From Fulvivirga maritima (GTDB taxonomy: Bacteria > Bacteroidota > Bacteroidia > Cytophagales > Cyclobacteriaceae): DNA of 64,000 bases. Shown here one piece after another: positions 34,051-43,756 of the stretch. Within the stretch, counting starts at the first letter, position 1; each line of letters opens with the position of its first letter. The stretch spans positions 4,583,001 through 4,647,000 of the forward strand of contig NZ_CP089980.1 of assembly GCF_021389955.1 (NCBI RefSeq), given 5' to 3'. The notes beneath the pieces were generated by a model, which saw nothing but the letters and a program-made list of their open reading frames with translations, did no database searches and was not told the origin of the DNA. Made by a program: the position numbers and the translations under genes.

Positions 34051-35263
34051 TTATTATCCCTCCCAGAAGCCAGATATAAGCTATTATTGCTAACACTTTC
34101 AATATACTTTCTAGTTTTCCTTTATCTGCCATGGCGTGTCCGTGGTGATGTCCTCCATCTTTGGGCTTTTTACTTTTGAACCAAATTAATAGTCCAGAGA
34201 TAGCTAAAAAGGCAATATTTAGAAAGAAAGTGTAATTGATTTTGAAGTGCTCCTGATCTTGCATTCCTTGTCCACTCTGCGTTTCAGGCAGTATATCTAA
34301 AAAGCTGAAACCATAATGTAATAAGAGTGAAGAGCCTATTAAGGCTACAAAGAGGGTTAATAAAATGTAAAGGGCCATTTTCCAACCATAATATTTGGCA
34401 TTAATTCTTAATACCGGGAATACTACCAAATCACTGAAAATAAAAGCCATTACTCCGGCAAAGCTCACACCATTAGAATACAGCAATGACGCCAACGGTA
34501 TATTACCCATAGATCCTATGAAGGTGGTAAATGCGGCAACCGGACCAACTAATACATGCTCTAATACTTGCACAAAGGAGAGGCTATCGGCTCCACCGTT
34601 TCCAGTACCTATAAATAGTGTTTGGTAGAAGCTTTTAGGAACAAAAGCGGCTATTATTCCGGCTATGGTAAAACCGATGGTAACATCTTTCCATACCATT
34701 TTCCATTCCATGATGTACTGCATCCCTACTTTATGCCAGCCTTTAAAGCTTTTGATCTCTTTGCGCCAGTCAGGTGAATCCATTTGATGGCCTTCCTCTT
34801 CATTGCTGAATTTTTCTCTGACTTTCTTAATAAGCTTTTGAGGTTTAGTCAGTTTTATGAAAACCCAGGAGATGAGTATGAGTAATAGACCTCCCACATA
34901 TTCACCCACCACAAATTGCCAGGTAAGGAAAATACTTATTACTATTCCTAGCTCTATCACCAGGTTGGTGGAGGCCAGTAAAAAGGCGATAGAGGGTATA
35001 AATCCTGCACCTTTTTTGAATAATGACTTGGTGGTGGCCAGCGCAGCAAAGCTACAGGAGCTAGATATGAAACCGAAAAATGTGGCCAGACCTACTTCTT
35101 TGGCTCCGGCTCCGCCCATAGATTTTTTCATGCGGTCTTGCGTAACAAAGACCTGGATCATACTACTAACAATGTAGCCTAAAGCAAAAGCCCATAGTGC
35201 TGACCAGAAAAAGCCTAAAGTGGTATATGCTGATTCTCCCCATTTTTCTAAAAATCCTGACAT
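34031..35263 (-). CDS. Permease, SO_0444-type (UPF0718) putative metal efflux transporter
   Basis: 410 residues, about ten membrane segments. Family motifs: GFISSSCSFAALATTKSLFK, ASTNLVIELGIVIS, GSMGNIPLASLLYSNGVSFA and AFIFSDLVVFPVLRI. A histidine-rich loop (DGGHHHGHAMADK) near 375 may bind metal. SO_0444-type permeases have been linked to Cu/Zn efflux. Lies near a Cys-rich copper protein, supporting a metal role by inference. Confidence 0.85.
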   Translation of the reverse strand: MSGFLEKWGESAYTTLGFFWSALWAFALGYIVSSMIQVFVTQDRMKKSMGGAGAKEVGLATFFGFISSSCSFAALATTKSLFKKGAGFIPSIAFLLASTNLVIELGIVISIFLTWQFVVGEYVGGLLLILISWVFIKLTKPQKLIKKVREKFSNEEEGHQMDSPDWRKEIKSFKGWHKVGMQYIMEWKMVWKDVTIGFTIAGIIAAFVPKSFYQTLFIGTGNGGADSLSFVQVLEHVLVGPVAAFTTFIGSMGNIPLASLLYSNGVSFAGVMAFIFSDLVVFPVLRINAKYYGWKMALYILLTLFVALIGSSLLLHYGFSFLDILPETQSGQGMQDQEHFKINYTFFLNIAFLAISGLLIWFKSKKPKDGGHHHGHAMADKGKLESILKVLAIIAYIWLLGGIIIKYALL

Positions 35264-35385
35264 AATTATATTTTGTTTTATTAAAATATAAAAGAGCTAA
35301 TGCTTAATGCTCTTACTAATCATTTATATATACAATTGATAAAGTACCAAATTGTTATGGTTAATGTGTCTTTATAGTATTGAGA

Positions 35386-36144
35386 CTAATTCTTCTGCAT
35401 CATAAGTGCTTTCGACTTATTTTCAAGTACTATAGTTTTCATTTCTCTGGCATCATTCATATTGGGGCCTGTAAATATGGTGTAAACATACCCTGCAGTA
35501 GTTTTTAGTTCAATTTCAGATACCGTTATATCCCCTTTTTTTATCTCGTATCTATGGCTTCCACCAGTTATCTTTTTCATGTCAGTGTTATGAGGGTAGA
35601 GTACCTTCTTAAATAATTTTGAATTTTGTTCTTGCACAGATAGTGGAGTAGAAGAGGGGCTAACATTAACAAAACGGACATAAGGAGCTTTTGTGCTACC
35701 GTCGTAGTTGTCTCTTAACATATACCATTGAGGCATAAAGTTGTTGTCATCTTTGGTTTCTCCTCCAAAAAGCTTCTTCAATTTAAAAATGGTAGTATAT
35801 TCATTGGTTTGAATATCATCAGTTAGCATGCCTGCTAATACTAGGGTGTAAAAACCATTAGCACCTATTACAAATTCTTGCTCCAGAACTTTTTCATTCT
35901 CTATAAGAATTGAAAATTGGTAATGATCTGGTGAGAGATTAACGTATTTCATAGACTTTCCATAGTCAATAGTAAATACAACTTGCTCTCCATTTTTCAG
36001 ATTAGTTATTGTGAGTTTTGCCTCAGGTGCTTCTATAAAATTAACGAGCCTAAAATGAGCATCTTTCTGTTTTGCTGAGGCAGAATGGAATGAAAAAGAA
36101 GCCAATAAGGCTATTACTATTACAATTAAGCTACTCTTTCTCAT
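35386..36144 (-). CDS. DUF4397-like secreted protein
   Basis: 252 residues with signal peptide (ALLASFSFHSASAKQ). Two related domains begin HFRLVNFIEAPEAKLTITNL and PYVRFVNVSPSSTPLSVQE, each followed by a strand like KSMKYVNLSPDHYQF or YTIFTGPN, the DUF4397 pattern. Overlaps the start-side neighbour (APC permease) by 14 bases, so it is the last gene of that operon. Periplasmic; function unknown. Confidence 0.7.
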   Translation of the reverse strand: MRKSSLIVIVIALLASFSFHSASAKQKDAHFRLVNFIEAPEAKLTITNLKNGEQVVFTIDYGKSMKYVNLSPDHYQFSILIENEKVLEQEFVIGANGFYTLVLAGMLTDDIQTNEYTTIFKLKKLFGGETKDDNNFMPQWYMLRDNYDGSTKAPYVRFVNVSPSSTPLSVQEQNSKLFKKVLYPHNTDMKKITGGSHRYEIKKGDITVSEIELKTTAGYVYTIFTGPNMNDAREMKTIVLENKSKALMMQKN

Positions 36145-37420
36145 AATTATCGGACTTATTGATTTTGGCTAATATGGCTGGCCTGCCAAATATGATAATA
36201 ACCCCTAAACCCCCTAATAAAGCTAAGCTTACAGGGTTAATGATAGCTAGCCTGGCTGTAAGAATAATTAAAACAATTCCGCCCACTATAAGGCCAGTCA
36301 TGGGAATCCATTTGCGTGAATTAAATTTTTTCAGGGCTATATAGTTAACGGAGAGAAATGTGAAAAGGAAAACTAAAGACGCAGCTTCTACCAGAGTGGA
36401 TAAAGATCCTAAAATCGCAAGTAAAGCAGCAAGTACTCCTATTACAATCACTGATCGGTCGGGTACATCATTATCATTTTTGTGCTCAAAGAAGTACGGC
36501 ATTTCACCATCCTTGGCTACCCGAGCTGTTAACTTAGCGGTAGAAAATAAAGTGGAGTTGATAGCAGCAGCAGTGGCCAAACCAGCAGCAACAATAATCA
36601 TTATAAAGCCAGGCATGCCTAGTCCTTCTTTAGCAGCAACGGCTAGCGCTACTTGCTTTTCATCTATAGTGGTAAGTGCTCCGGCTAGCATAACCGCTCC
36701 AAGAGCTACCATAATGTAAATGATTACTACAAACAATACTCCTGACATTACTGCAGGGAATAATCTTTTTTTAGGTTTTTTGATTTCATCATATTCATAG
36801 GTAAGCAATTGAAAGCCTTCATATGACACGAAAATGGCTGCTGCACCAATGGGTGCACTCCAAATACTTTTAGGCTCAGCACCAGCCATAAGTTGCAAAG
36901 AATCCCACTGAGAGAGTCCGTAAATAGCCAGGATTAAAAGTGCAATGAGGTTAGCCCAAACAATTATTATTTCTACTATAGCTAACTTACCTGCCCCCAT
37001 AAGGTTTAGGAAGATCATAAGTGCTACTATGCCAATAGCAAGGACTCTTGTTAGCCAAGGACCGGCGTCAAAGGCAAATGAAATATAATGTCCGAAAGCA
37101 AATGCATAGAGAGCTATGGTTAAGACATAGCCAACTACTAGTAGCCAGGAAAGGCTCCCAGCTATTCCATTAAGGTTAATATCTCGCAAATACTCAAAAG
37201 CGCCACCGCTTTCTTCAAACTTATTGGCTAATTTTACATAGCTATATGCAGATGTAATAGCTATTATACCTGCTATAGCAAAACTCAGCCAAGACCATTG
37301 CATTGCTACTGCTACTACCACGCCTAAGGCGGTGTAGATACCACCGCCTACCATTCCTCCGGCAGTAAGAGACCATACAGAGGCAAAACCCAGGTTGCCT
37401 CCTTTGGATGAGTTACTCAT
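36131..37420 (-). CDS. APC-superfamily amino acid/polyamine permease
   Basis: 429 residues, about 12 membrane helices. Characteristic APC motif in TM1 (SLTAGGMVGGGIYTALGVVV) and TM6-like segment (GAAAIFVSYEGFQLLTYEYD then EIKKPKKRL). Substrate not determinable. It starts 4 bases after the stop of the Cys-rich copper-binding protein and overlaps the DUF4397-like gene, an unusual gene trio. Confidence 0.88.
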   Translation of the reverse strand: MSNSSKGGNLGFASVWSLTAGGMVGGGIYTALGVVVAVAMQWSWLSFAIAGIIAITSAYSYVKLANKFEESGGAFEYLRDINLNGIAGSLSWLLVVGYVLTIALYAFAFGHYISFAFDAGPWLTRVLAIGIVALMIFLNLMGAGKLAIVEIIIVWANLIALLILAIYGLSQWDSLQLMAGAEPKSIWSAPIGAAAIFVSYEGFQLLTYEYDEIKKPKKRLFPAVMSGVLFVVIIYIMVALGAVMLAGALTTIDEKQVALAVAAKEGLGMPGFIMIIVAAGLATAAAINSTLFSTAKLTARVAKDGEMPYFFEHKNDNDVPDRSVIVIGVLAALLAILGSLSTLVEAASLVFLFTFLSVNYIALKKFNSRKWIPMTGLIVGGIVLIILTARLAIINPVSLALLGGLGVIIIFGRPAILAKINKSDNYEKE

Positions 37421-37424
37421 AGTT

Positions 37425-37754
37425 TTACGCAGCCACTGCGTTCAAATATTCTTCGCAGATTTCAGCACAGGCTTTACAGGCGTTAGCACATATCTTACAG
37501 TGGTCATGGTCATGCTTAGCACATTCTTTTGCACAATCATTACATACGTCTTTGCATAGTTGAAGCGCAGCCTCAGTATATTCAGAATTACCTGAAACAT
37601 AAGCGGCAGTTAGAGAGCAAATAGCCGCGCAGTCTCTGTCAGTTCTGATGCATCTAATCATAGCTTTTACATTTTCTTCTCCCAAGCAAGCATCAGCACA
37701 GTTATCACAAGCGATAGAACATTCAGATAATCTTTTTAATAATTCAGTATTCAT
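37425..37754 (-). CDS. Four-helix bundle copper-binding (Csp-like) protein
   Basis: 109 residues with 16 cysteines spaced as CxxxC and CxxC along predicted helices (SECSIACDNCADACLGEEN, RTDRDCAAIC, LQLCKDVCNDCAKECAKHD, CKICANACKACAEIC) plus a HDHDH segment. This is the copper storage protein (Csp3-type, DUF326) pattern, in which Cys-lined helices hold many Cu(I) ions. No signal peptide, so a cytosolic store. First gene of an operon with the APC permease. Confidence 0.9.
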   Translation of the reverse strand: MNTELLKRLSECSIACDNCADACLGEENVKAMIRCIRTDRDCAAICSLTAAYVSGNSEYTEAALQLCKDVCNDCAKECAKHDHDHCKICANACKACAEICEEYLNAVAA

Positions 37755-37935
37755 AGTGGTACAAGTTTTCTTAGTTAGTCTTTATAGAAGTGCTTCAAAT
37801 ACACTTGTTTCACCTATATACAACTGCTGTGCCTAATGGCTTATGTACCTTTAATAGGGGAAATGCCCTTTTTTTGTAGGGAAAGAATTCTACAGTTGGG
37901 GGATAATTATGCCAGATTAAGGCTTAAATAAAAAA

Positions 37936-37960
37936 AAGAGGCTGATTGCGGCAGCCTCTT
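37936..37960 (-). terminator. Terminator for the 126-residue protein gene
   Basis: On the minus strand AAGAGGCTG (37960-37952) pairs with CAGCCTCTT (37944-37936) and is followed by a run of T (the plus-strand A-run 37930-37937). It lies 25 bases after the stop of the gene at 37985. Confidence 0.7.
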
Positions 37961-37984
37961 CCATGCGTAAGTATCTAAGTGGAC

Positions 37985-38365
37985 TTATATTTTTATTAGT
38001 TCTGCCGCTATATTGTATTTAGTCACCAGATCTTTAGTGAACTTCATAGATCCATGCGGCACAAATATTTGAAAGGCACCTTCTTTAATAGTAGCCATAG
38101 TGGATAGTAACTTCCATTTATTGACTAGCTTTTGTGTGTCTTTCACTTTTTTTGACAGTTCAAAGTATGCTTTTTTTCCAGATTTGCTTTTTGCAGTGAT
38201 ATCAGGAATAAATACGTCATTGTTGTTCTGATTAACAAGTTTTGCTGGCGTATCAAATTCTGGTAAATCTGCTCTGATGTTATCAAAACCAAGATTTTCT
38301 ACTTTTTCAACTGCCATTTCTAATTTTTCCTGATATCCTGTTTTTTCTCTGTTTTGTTTTAGCAT
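37985..38365 (-). CDS. Hypothetical protein
   Basis: 126 residues, no signal peptide or membrane segment, Lys-rich. Contains DVFIPDITAKSKSGKKAYFE and a helix with KDTQKLVNKWKLLSTM, loosely like a restriction-endonuclease-fold core, but no catalytic motif can be claimed. Monocistronic, with its own terminator. Confidence 0.6.
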   Translation of the reverse strand: MLKQNREKTGYQEKLEMAVEKVENLGFDNIRADLPEFDTPAKLVNQNNNDVFIPDITAKSKSGKKAYFELSKKVKDTQKLVNKWKLLSTMATIKEGAFQIFVPHGSMKFTKDLVTKYNIAAELIKI

Positions 38366-38455
38366 AAAGTCTGTTTTTTAGTTACACACTGCTTAATAGA
38401 TAACTAAAAAAAATGACAAAATCAATTTTTAGAACAGTGAATTAATAAAATAGTC

Positions 38456-39160
38456 CTATTTTATTTCAAACACAGCTCGCATTTCAGACCTAATAGTGAT
38501 GTTTTTAAAATCAAGTTCACTCTGGTAATCCATGCTAGCTGATTCTGATTTCATCATAGCCACATTAGACATTCTCATAGGGGTAGGCGCATTGTAATCA
38601 ATCTCTTCAATTTCAAGAGCTGAGCCTATTTCTTCATCTATACCTGTTAAAAGAAATTCAGCTTTTTCCTTAGCCATTTTCAAGGCCTTAATTTTAAGCT
38701 CTTTACGATATTCTTCTATTTTTGAGTGAGATACTTCATCTACGCCCATGCTGTTAACCCCTTCAGAGTCTAATTTCGCTACAAGGTCATTGATCATTTT
38801 TACATTGCTCACTTTTAGCCTGAAGCTTTTTGTGGCCATAAAATCATCACTACGCTTTTTACGAGGATCCCAGTTATAGCCATAAATATTATCTACTTGC
38901 AGACTTTCCTGTGGTAGACCAAGGCTTTTTACTGCTTTTACCAGTTCGGCCTCCAGCTTATTCATCTCTACCTTTTTAGAGCCATCTTTATATTCTTTTA
39001 AAGCTATTCTAATAAAAATCTCATCAGGAATAATCTCCATTTCGGCACTTCCTCTAACTTCTATTTTTTTAACAAGTGGGCCATTATTGTTTACCATTTG
39101 CTGAGCAAAAGCTGATATCCCGATAAGTAGCATTGCTACGATTAATGTTGTTCTTTTCAT
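38456..39160 (-). CDS. SIMPL-domain (DUF541) periplasmic protein
   Basis: 234 residues with signal peptide (LLIGISAFAQQ). SIMPL pattern: IEVRGSAEMEIIPDEIFIRI, then KSLGLPQESLQVDNI and ALKMAKEKAEFLLTGI. Proteins of this family are periplasmic or secreted and form ring oligomers in some species; the precise role is unclear. Confidence 0.9.
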   Translation of the reverse strand: MKRTTLIVAMLLIGISAFAQQMVNNNGPLVKKIEVRGSAEMEIIPDEIFIRIALKEYKDGSKKVEMNKLEAELVKAVKSLGLPQESLQVDNIYGYNWDPRKKRSDDFMATKSFRLKVSNVKMINDLVAKLDSEGVNSMGVDEVSHSKIEEYRKELKIKALKMAKEKAEFLLTGIDEEIGSALEIEEIDYNAPTPMRMSNVAMMKSESASMDYQSELDFKNITIRSEMRAVFEIK

Positions 39161-39228
39161 AAGTTGTTATTCGTTGTTTAATAGTATGATGTATTAAGAC
39201 ACCATATTCCATAAAACCGTTTGAATAA

Positions 39229-40374
39229 CTACCAAACTAATTTTACCGGTTCTTTCTTATCAGCTGATTCATAGATAGATGTAATTATCTTCATATCTCG
39301 TAATCCCATCTCACCAGGTACTTTTGACTTTTCGTTATTCATTACGCACTTGGCAAAGTCATCCATTTGTAAGGCCTGCTGGTTGATGGGCGGGTAGGTA
39401 AGCTTTTCATCACTGGTTTCTCCTTTTATGCCAGAGTAGGAGTATGCTGGCTTTAGCTCCCACCAGCCTTTTTCGGCTTCAGCCCTAAGGAAGTTGCCAG
39501 AATCATAATAACTGGTAGTAGCATCAGCGGTGGCTCCGCCAGGAAATTTTAGAGTAAAGTCAATAGACTGCTCTACGTCCTTGAATATATCTGGCCTGGT
39601 CACTTCTCCATACTTAGCAGACACTTCTATAGGATTTTTGCCCATAGTATATAAGGCCCCTTGCAATACATAAATACCAATATCCATTAGCGGACCCCCG
39701 CCGGCAAGATCTTGCTTGGCCCTCCAGGCATGTGGATCATTTAGCTTAAAGCTATGGGCACCAGTTATCTTTTTTACTTTACCATACACTTCTTTTTGTC
39801 CCAGTTCACTCACCTTTAAGTTGTAAGGATCAAAATGAAGTCTATAGCCAATAGAGAGGTGTACATCGTTTTCTTTGCAGGCCGCTATCATTTGTTCGCA
39901 CTCTTCTACGGAAATAGCCATAGGCTTTTCGCAAATAACATGCTTGCCAGCCTTGGCTGCTCTTATGGTGTATTCTGCATGCATAAAATTGGGTAGCACC
40001 ACATAAATAATGTCGATGTCGTCGTTATTGGCTATTTCGTCATAGTTTTCATAGTTGTAGACATTGGCCTTAGGTATGTCGTACTTTTTCATCCAGACTT
40101 CTTCTTTGCTAGGTGTACCAGTTACAATGCCTGCCAGGTGACAGTTTTCTGTTTTTTGCAAGGCAGGAGCTAACTGATAGGTGGCATAACTGCCGAGGCC
40201 TACCAGAGCTATGCCCAGGCTTTCTTTAGTAGCTGGGGCTTTTTCGGTTGTACTTTCGGCTGGCTTGTTCTTGCCACTGCAAGATAGTAAGTAGGAAGAG
40301 CCCAGAGACAGCGCTCCGGCGGCCATAGAGCTTTTAATGATGAAATTTCTGCGGTTTTCAGACGTTTTTTTCAT
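39229..40374 (-). CDS. Gfo/Idh/MocA-family oxidoreductase, exported
   Basis: 381 residues. The N-terminus carries a twin-arginine-like signal overlapping a possible lipobox (NRRNFIIKSSMAAGALSLGS, then LLSCSG). Then the Rossmann domain (GIALVGLGSYATYQLAPAL), the motif HVICEKPMA and the C-terminal fold HAWRAKQDLAGGGPLMDIGI. Such periplasmic members resemble glucose-fructose oxidoreductase. Substrate unknown; sugar oxidation is likely. Confidence 0.9.
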   Translation of the reverse strand: MKKTSENRRNFIIKSSMAAGALSLGSSYLLSCSGKNKPAESTTEKAPATKESLGIALVGLGSYATYQLAPALQKTENCHLAGIVTGTPSKEEVWMKKYDIPKANVYNYENYDEIANNDDIDIIYVVLPNFMHAEYTIRAAKAGKHVICEKPMAISVEECEQMIAACKENDVHLSIGYRLHFDPYNLKVSELGQKEVYGKVKKITGAHSFKLNDPHAWRAKQDLAGGGPLMDIGIYVLQGALYTMGKNPIEVSAKYGEVTRPDIFKDVEQSIDFTLKFPGGATADATTSYYDSGNFLRAEAEKGWWELKPAYSYSGIKGETSDEKLTYPPINQQALQMDDFAKCVMNNEKSKVPGEMGLRDMKIITSIYESADKKEPVKLVW

Positions 40375-40477
40375 AGGTTTTAGGTGATTTAGGTGTTGTC
40401 AATCTGAACGTGTGCCTTTGTAATTTTGTTCTTACAGAGGCAAAACTTAATCGACTAATAAAGCGTTTATTCAAGAT

Positions 40478-41152
40478 ATGGAAACAAAAGCAAAAAAGAC
40501 TAAAAAAGCAGCCCCAAAAACGGATATAGCAGGCAAAATTCAAGATGCCTATAAAAAACATGTTTTGCTTAATGGAGAAGTACCCCCTTCGGTATTTAAG
40601 TTTATGATGGACTTAAAAATGAATGAAAGCGAATTTTATCTTTATTACGGATCTTTTGCTTCCATAGAAAACTCTATTTGGCAGAAATATATAGATGATA
40701 CAATAGCTACCTTACATAAAGACTCTGTTTACCCTGAATACACGGTAAGAGAGAAATTATTGGCCTTTTATTATACTTTAATAGAAGTGCTGAAACAAGA
40801 TAGGAGCTTTGTAATGCACTCACTAAAATCTTTGAAGAAGTCACCAGAGTTGACTCCGGGTTTTATGAAAGGTTTTAAGGCAGAATACTTACAATTTATT
40901 CAGCAATTGGTTGATGAAGGAATGGAAAGCGAAGAGATAGTGAAGAGACCATTGATTTCAGAGCGGTATAAAGATGGACTTTGGCTACAGCTGTTATTTG
41001 TGTTAAGGTATTGGAGCAAAGATGAAAGCGCCAATTTCACCAATACAGATGCTGCTATAGAAAAGTCAGTAAACCTGTCTTTTGAACTCATGGGAAGAGG
41101 TCCACTGGATATGATAGTGGATTTTGCCAAGTTTATGTATCAGTCACGATAA
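40478..41152 (+). CDS. TetR-family transcriptional regulator
   Basis: 224 residues. A Lys-rich N-terminus (METKAKKTKKAAPKTD) precedes a TetR-like helical region (KMNESEFYLYYGSFASIENS at the recognition helix), and the rest is the all-helical effector domain. It is 8 bases ahead of the ABC1-kinase gene, an arrangement that recurs in Bacteroidota, so it probably regulates or works with that kinase-like protein. Confidence 0.8.
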   Translation: METKAKKTKKAAPKTDIAGKIQDAYKKHVLLNGEVPPSVFKFMMDLKMNESEFYLYYGSFASIENSIWQKYIDDTIATLHKDSVYPEYTVREKLLAFYYTLIEVLKQDRSFVMHSLKSLKKSPELTPGFMKGFKAEYLQFIQQLVDEGMESEEIVKRPLISERYKDGLWLQLLFVLRYWSKDESANFTNTDAAIEKSVNLSFELMGRGPLDMIVDFAKFMYQSR

Positions 41153-41160
41153 TTAATTGA

Positions 41161-42453
41161 ATGAAAGAACAGATTAATATACCTACCTCAAAGGTACAGC
41201 GGGCCAGTAAGTTTATTAAAACAGGAGCGAAGGTAGGTGGTAATTATATAAAGCATTACAGTAAAAAGCTTTTTGATAAAGACTTGAATAATGATGAGTT
41301 GCATCTTGAGAATGCTACTGATATTTATGAGTCTTTAAGTGAGCTAAAAGGTAGTGCGCTCAAGGTGGCTCAGATGCTGAGTATGGATAAAAACATGCTG
41401 CCTACGGCTTATCAGGATAAGTTTTCCATGTCACAGTATAGTGCTCCACCATTATCTTATCCTTTAGTAGTAAAGACTTTTCAGCAATATCTGGGAGATT
41501 CTCCTGATAAGATATTCGATTCATTTACTCGCTCAGCGGTTAATGCAGCCTCTATTGGTCAGGTGCATAGAGCTACCCTTAAGGGAAAGAAGCTGGCAGT
41601 AAAGGTGCAATATCCTGGTGTGGCCGATTCTATTAGCTCTGACTTGAAGATGGTGAGGCCTATTGCCGCGCGCATGTTTAATTTAGGGAGAGCAGAGCTA
41701 GAGCAGTACATTGAGGAAGTGGAGTCTAAGCTCATAGAAGAAACTGACTATAAATTAGAGCTGGAGCGTTCGCAGGAGATCACCAAGCTTTCATCGCATT
41801 TAGATAATGTGGTGTTTCCTAACTATTATCCTGAGTTTTCTAGTGCAAGGATATTAGTGATGGACTGGCTTGATGGCCATCATTTAAAAGACTGGATAAG
41901 CCATAAACCTTCTCAGGAGTTACGAGATAAAGTAGGGCAGGCACTATGGAATTTTTATGATTTTCAAATCCACCAACTTAAACAAGTACATGCTGATCCG
42001 CATCCGGGAAATTTCATAATAACTACTGGTAACAAAGTAGGAATTATCGACTTCGGTTGTGTGAAAGTGATTCCTGAAGACTTCTATGAAAAGTACTTCC
42101 AGCTGATGCGTAGCGATGTGCTCAACGGAGATTTTGATTTAGAAAAGCTTTTCCTTGACCTGGGATTTTTGGCTAAGACAGATACACCTGAGGAGAGATC
42201 ATTTTTCATGAAAGTATTTGTGGAGCTGATTGACCTGTTAGGAAAGCCTTTTAGGTCTAAAGAATTTGATTTTGGTGATGATGAATACTTCTCTCAGATC
42301 TTTGAACTGGGGGACAGAATGTCTCGCATGAAAGAAATAAGGCACTCTAAAACGGCGCGAGGCAATAAGCACGGATTGTACATTAATCGTACTTATTTTG
42401 GATTGTATAATCTACTTAATATGCTAAGAAGTAAGGTGGTGATATCTTCTTAA
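41161..42453 (+). CDS. ABC1/UbiB (AarF)-family atypical kinase
   Basis: 430 residues. Motifs of the ABC1 fold: the helical KxGQ-like region (LKGSALKVAQMLSMD), AASIGQVHRATLKGKKLAVK, VQYPGV, EETDYKLELERSQE, the catalytic-loop equivalent HADPHPGNFII and GIIDFGCVKV. Members support ubiquinone/menaquinone or lipid metabolism via ATPase activity. Co-transcribed with the TetR gene upstream. Confidence 0.92.
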   Translation: MKEQINIPTSKVQRASKFIKTGAKVGGNYIKHYSKKLFDKDLNNDELHLENATDIYESLSELKGSALKVAQMLSMDKNMLPTAYQDKFSMSQYSAPPLSYPLVVKTFQQYLGDSPDKIFDSFTRSAVNAASIGQVHRATLKGKKLAVKVQYPGVADSISSDLKMVRPIAARMFNLGRAELEQYIEEVESKLIEETDYKLELERSQEITKLSSHLDNVVFPNYYPEFSSARILVMDWLDGHHLKDWISHKPSQELRDKVGQALWNFYDFQIHQLKQVHADPHPGNFIITTGNKVGIIDFGCVKVIPEDFYEKYFQLMRSDVLNGDFDLEKLFLDLGFLAKTDTPEERSFFMKVFVELIDLLGKPFRSKEFDFGDDEYFSQIFELGDRMSRMKEIRHSKTARGNKHGLYINRTYFGLYNLLNMLRSKVVISS

Positions 42454-42492
42454 GAAGAAGAATAGAACTAACTTTTATACCAAATATTTATT

Positions 42493-42531
42493 AAAAAAAG
42501 GCTGTCAATCTATGATTGACAGCCTTTTTTT
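42493..42531. terminator. Bidirectional terminator
   Basis: An 18-bp perfect stem, AAAAAAAGGCTGTCAATC with GATTGACAGCCTTTTTTT, around the loop TAT, between the convergent ABC1 kinase and DEAD-box genes. Confidence 0.9.
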
Positions 42532-42535
42532 GTGA

Positions 42536-43648
42536 TTATCTTACCTGAATAAAGCTTAGGTGAAGTGCTTTCTCTAAGTATCGTAGTTGTTTCATTTCAG
42601 GGGTAGTTACAATAGCCAATGAAACTCCTTTGTTACCTGCTCTGGCAGTTCTTCCACTTCGGTGAGTGTAATATTCTTCTTTGTCAGGTAATTCATAATG
42701 AATAACAAATGAAAGGTCTGGTATATCAATACCTCTTGCCGCAAGGTCAGTGGCTATGAGTAATTGCAGGCTTTCATTTTTAAAGGCACGCATTACTTTA
42801 TCTCTTTCTTTTTGCAGCAGATCTCCATGGATGGCATCTGCAGCTACATTTTTAGCAATTAGCTGCTTAGCAACAGTTTTAGTGGCCTTTTTTGTTTTAC
42901 AGAATACAACGCCTCTATTACCTTTTTGTGTTTTGAGAAATTCCAGCATTACCTGTAGCTTGTCAGCTTCCTGGGTAATCACAAATTGGTGAACTATGTT
43001 TTTATTCACCACCTCCTTTTTATTGATCTCAATACGATGGGCATCGGCAGCCATATGCTGGTTTACAATCTGTCTGATACCATGAGGCATAGTAGCAGAG
43101 AACAACCATTTGTTTTTTACTTTACTAAGAAAGCCAAGAATCTGATCGAGTTCTTTTTTGAACCCCATGCTCAGCATTTCGTCGGCTTCGTCAAGTATTA
43201 CGGTTTTAACATGTGAAAGGTCAACCGCTTTTTTGTTTACCAAATCTATTAAACGGCCGGGAGTAGCCACTATGATATGTGTTGGTCGCTTTAGAGCTGC
43301 TATTTGTTTATCTATCTGAGCTCCACCATATACAGCTTCTGTAAATATCTTATCAGTGTACTTAGTGAATTTGAAAAGCTGTTTGGCTACTTGCTGTCCT
43401 AGTTCGCGGGTAGGGCAAAGAATTAAAGCTTGTACCACCTTTTTGGTAGGATCTACCTTTTGTAGCAGCGGAAGACCATAGGCTGCAGTTTTTCCTGTGC
43501 CTGTTTGAGCCTGGCCTACCAGGTCAGTATCTCCTGAGAGTAACACAGGTATTACTTCATTTTGTATTTGAGAGGGGGTGATTATCCTTAATTCCTCAAG
43601 GCCTTTAACGAGCTGTGGCGTTACACCTAGTTCTTTGAAAGTAGTCAA
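42536..43648 (-). CDS. DEAD-box RNA helicase
   Basis: 370 residues, a minimal two-RecA-domain helicase. Motifs: Q motif, I AQTGTGKTAAYGLP, Ia PTRELGQQ, Ib TPGRLID, II DEADEMLSMGF, III SATMP, IV-VI VVFCKTKKAT, TDLAARGIDIPDL and HRSGRTARAG. There is almost no C-terminal extension. It remodels RNA structures, for example during ribosome assembly or cold growth. Confidence 0.95.
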   Translation of the reverse strand: MTTFKELGVTPQLVKGLEELRIITPSQIQNEVIPVLLSGDTDLVGQAQTGTGKTAAYGLPLLQKVDPTKKVVQALILCPTRELGQQVAKQLFKFTKYTDKIFTEAVYGGAQIDKQIAALKRPTHIIVATPGRLIDLVNKKAVDLSHVKTVILDEADEMLSMGFKKELDQILGFLSKVKNKWLFSATMPHGIRQIVNQHMAADAHRIEINKKEVVNKNIVHQFVITQEADKLQVMLEFLKTQKGNRGVVFCKTKKATKTVAKQLIAKNVAADAIHGDLLQKERDKVMRAFKNESLQLLIATDLAARGIDIPDLSFVIHYELPDKEEYYTHRSGRTARAGNKGVSLAIVTTPEMKQLRYLEKALHLSFIQVR

Positions 43649-43756
43649 AACAATGTTATTTAAATATAGTCTGCAAATGTAGTCATTATGAAGCTTGGTA
43701 ACTAGTGTAAATCTTTACTGCGGTAAAAAGAAATTAATTATAAAAGGAGCTGGATT

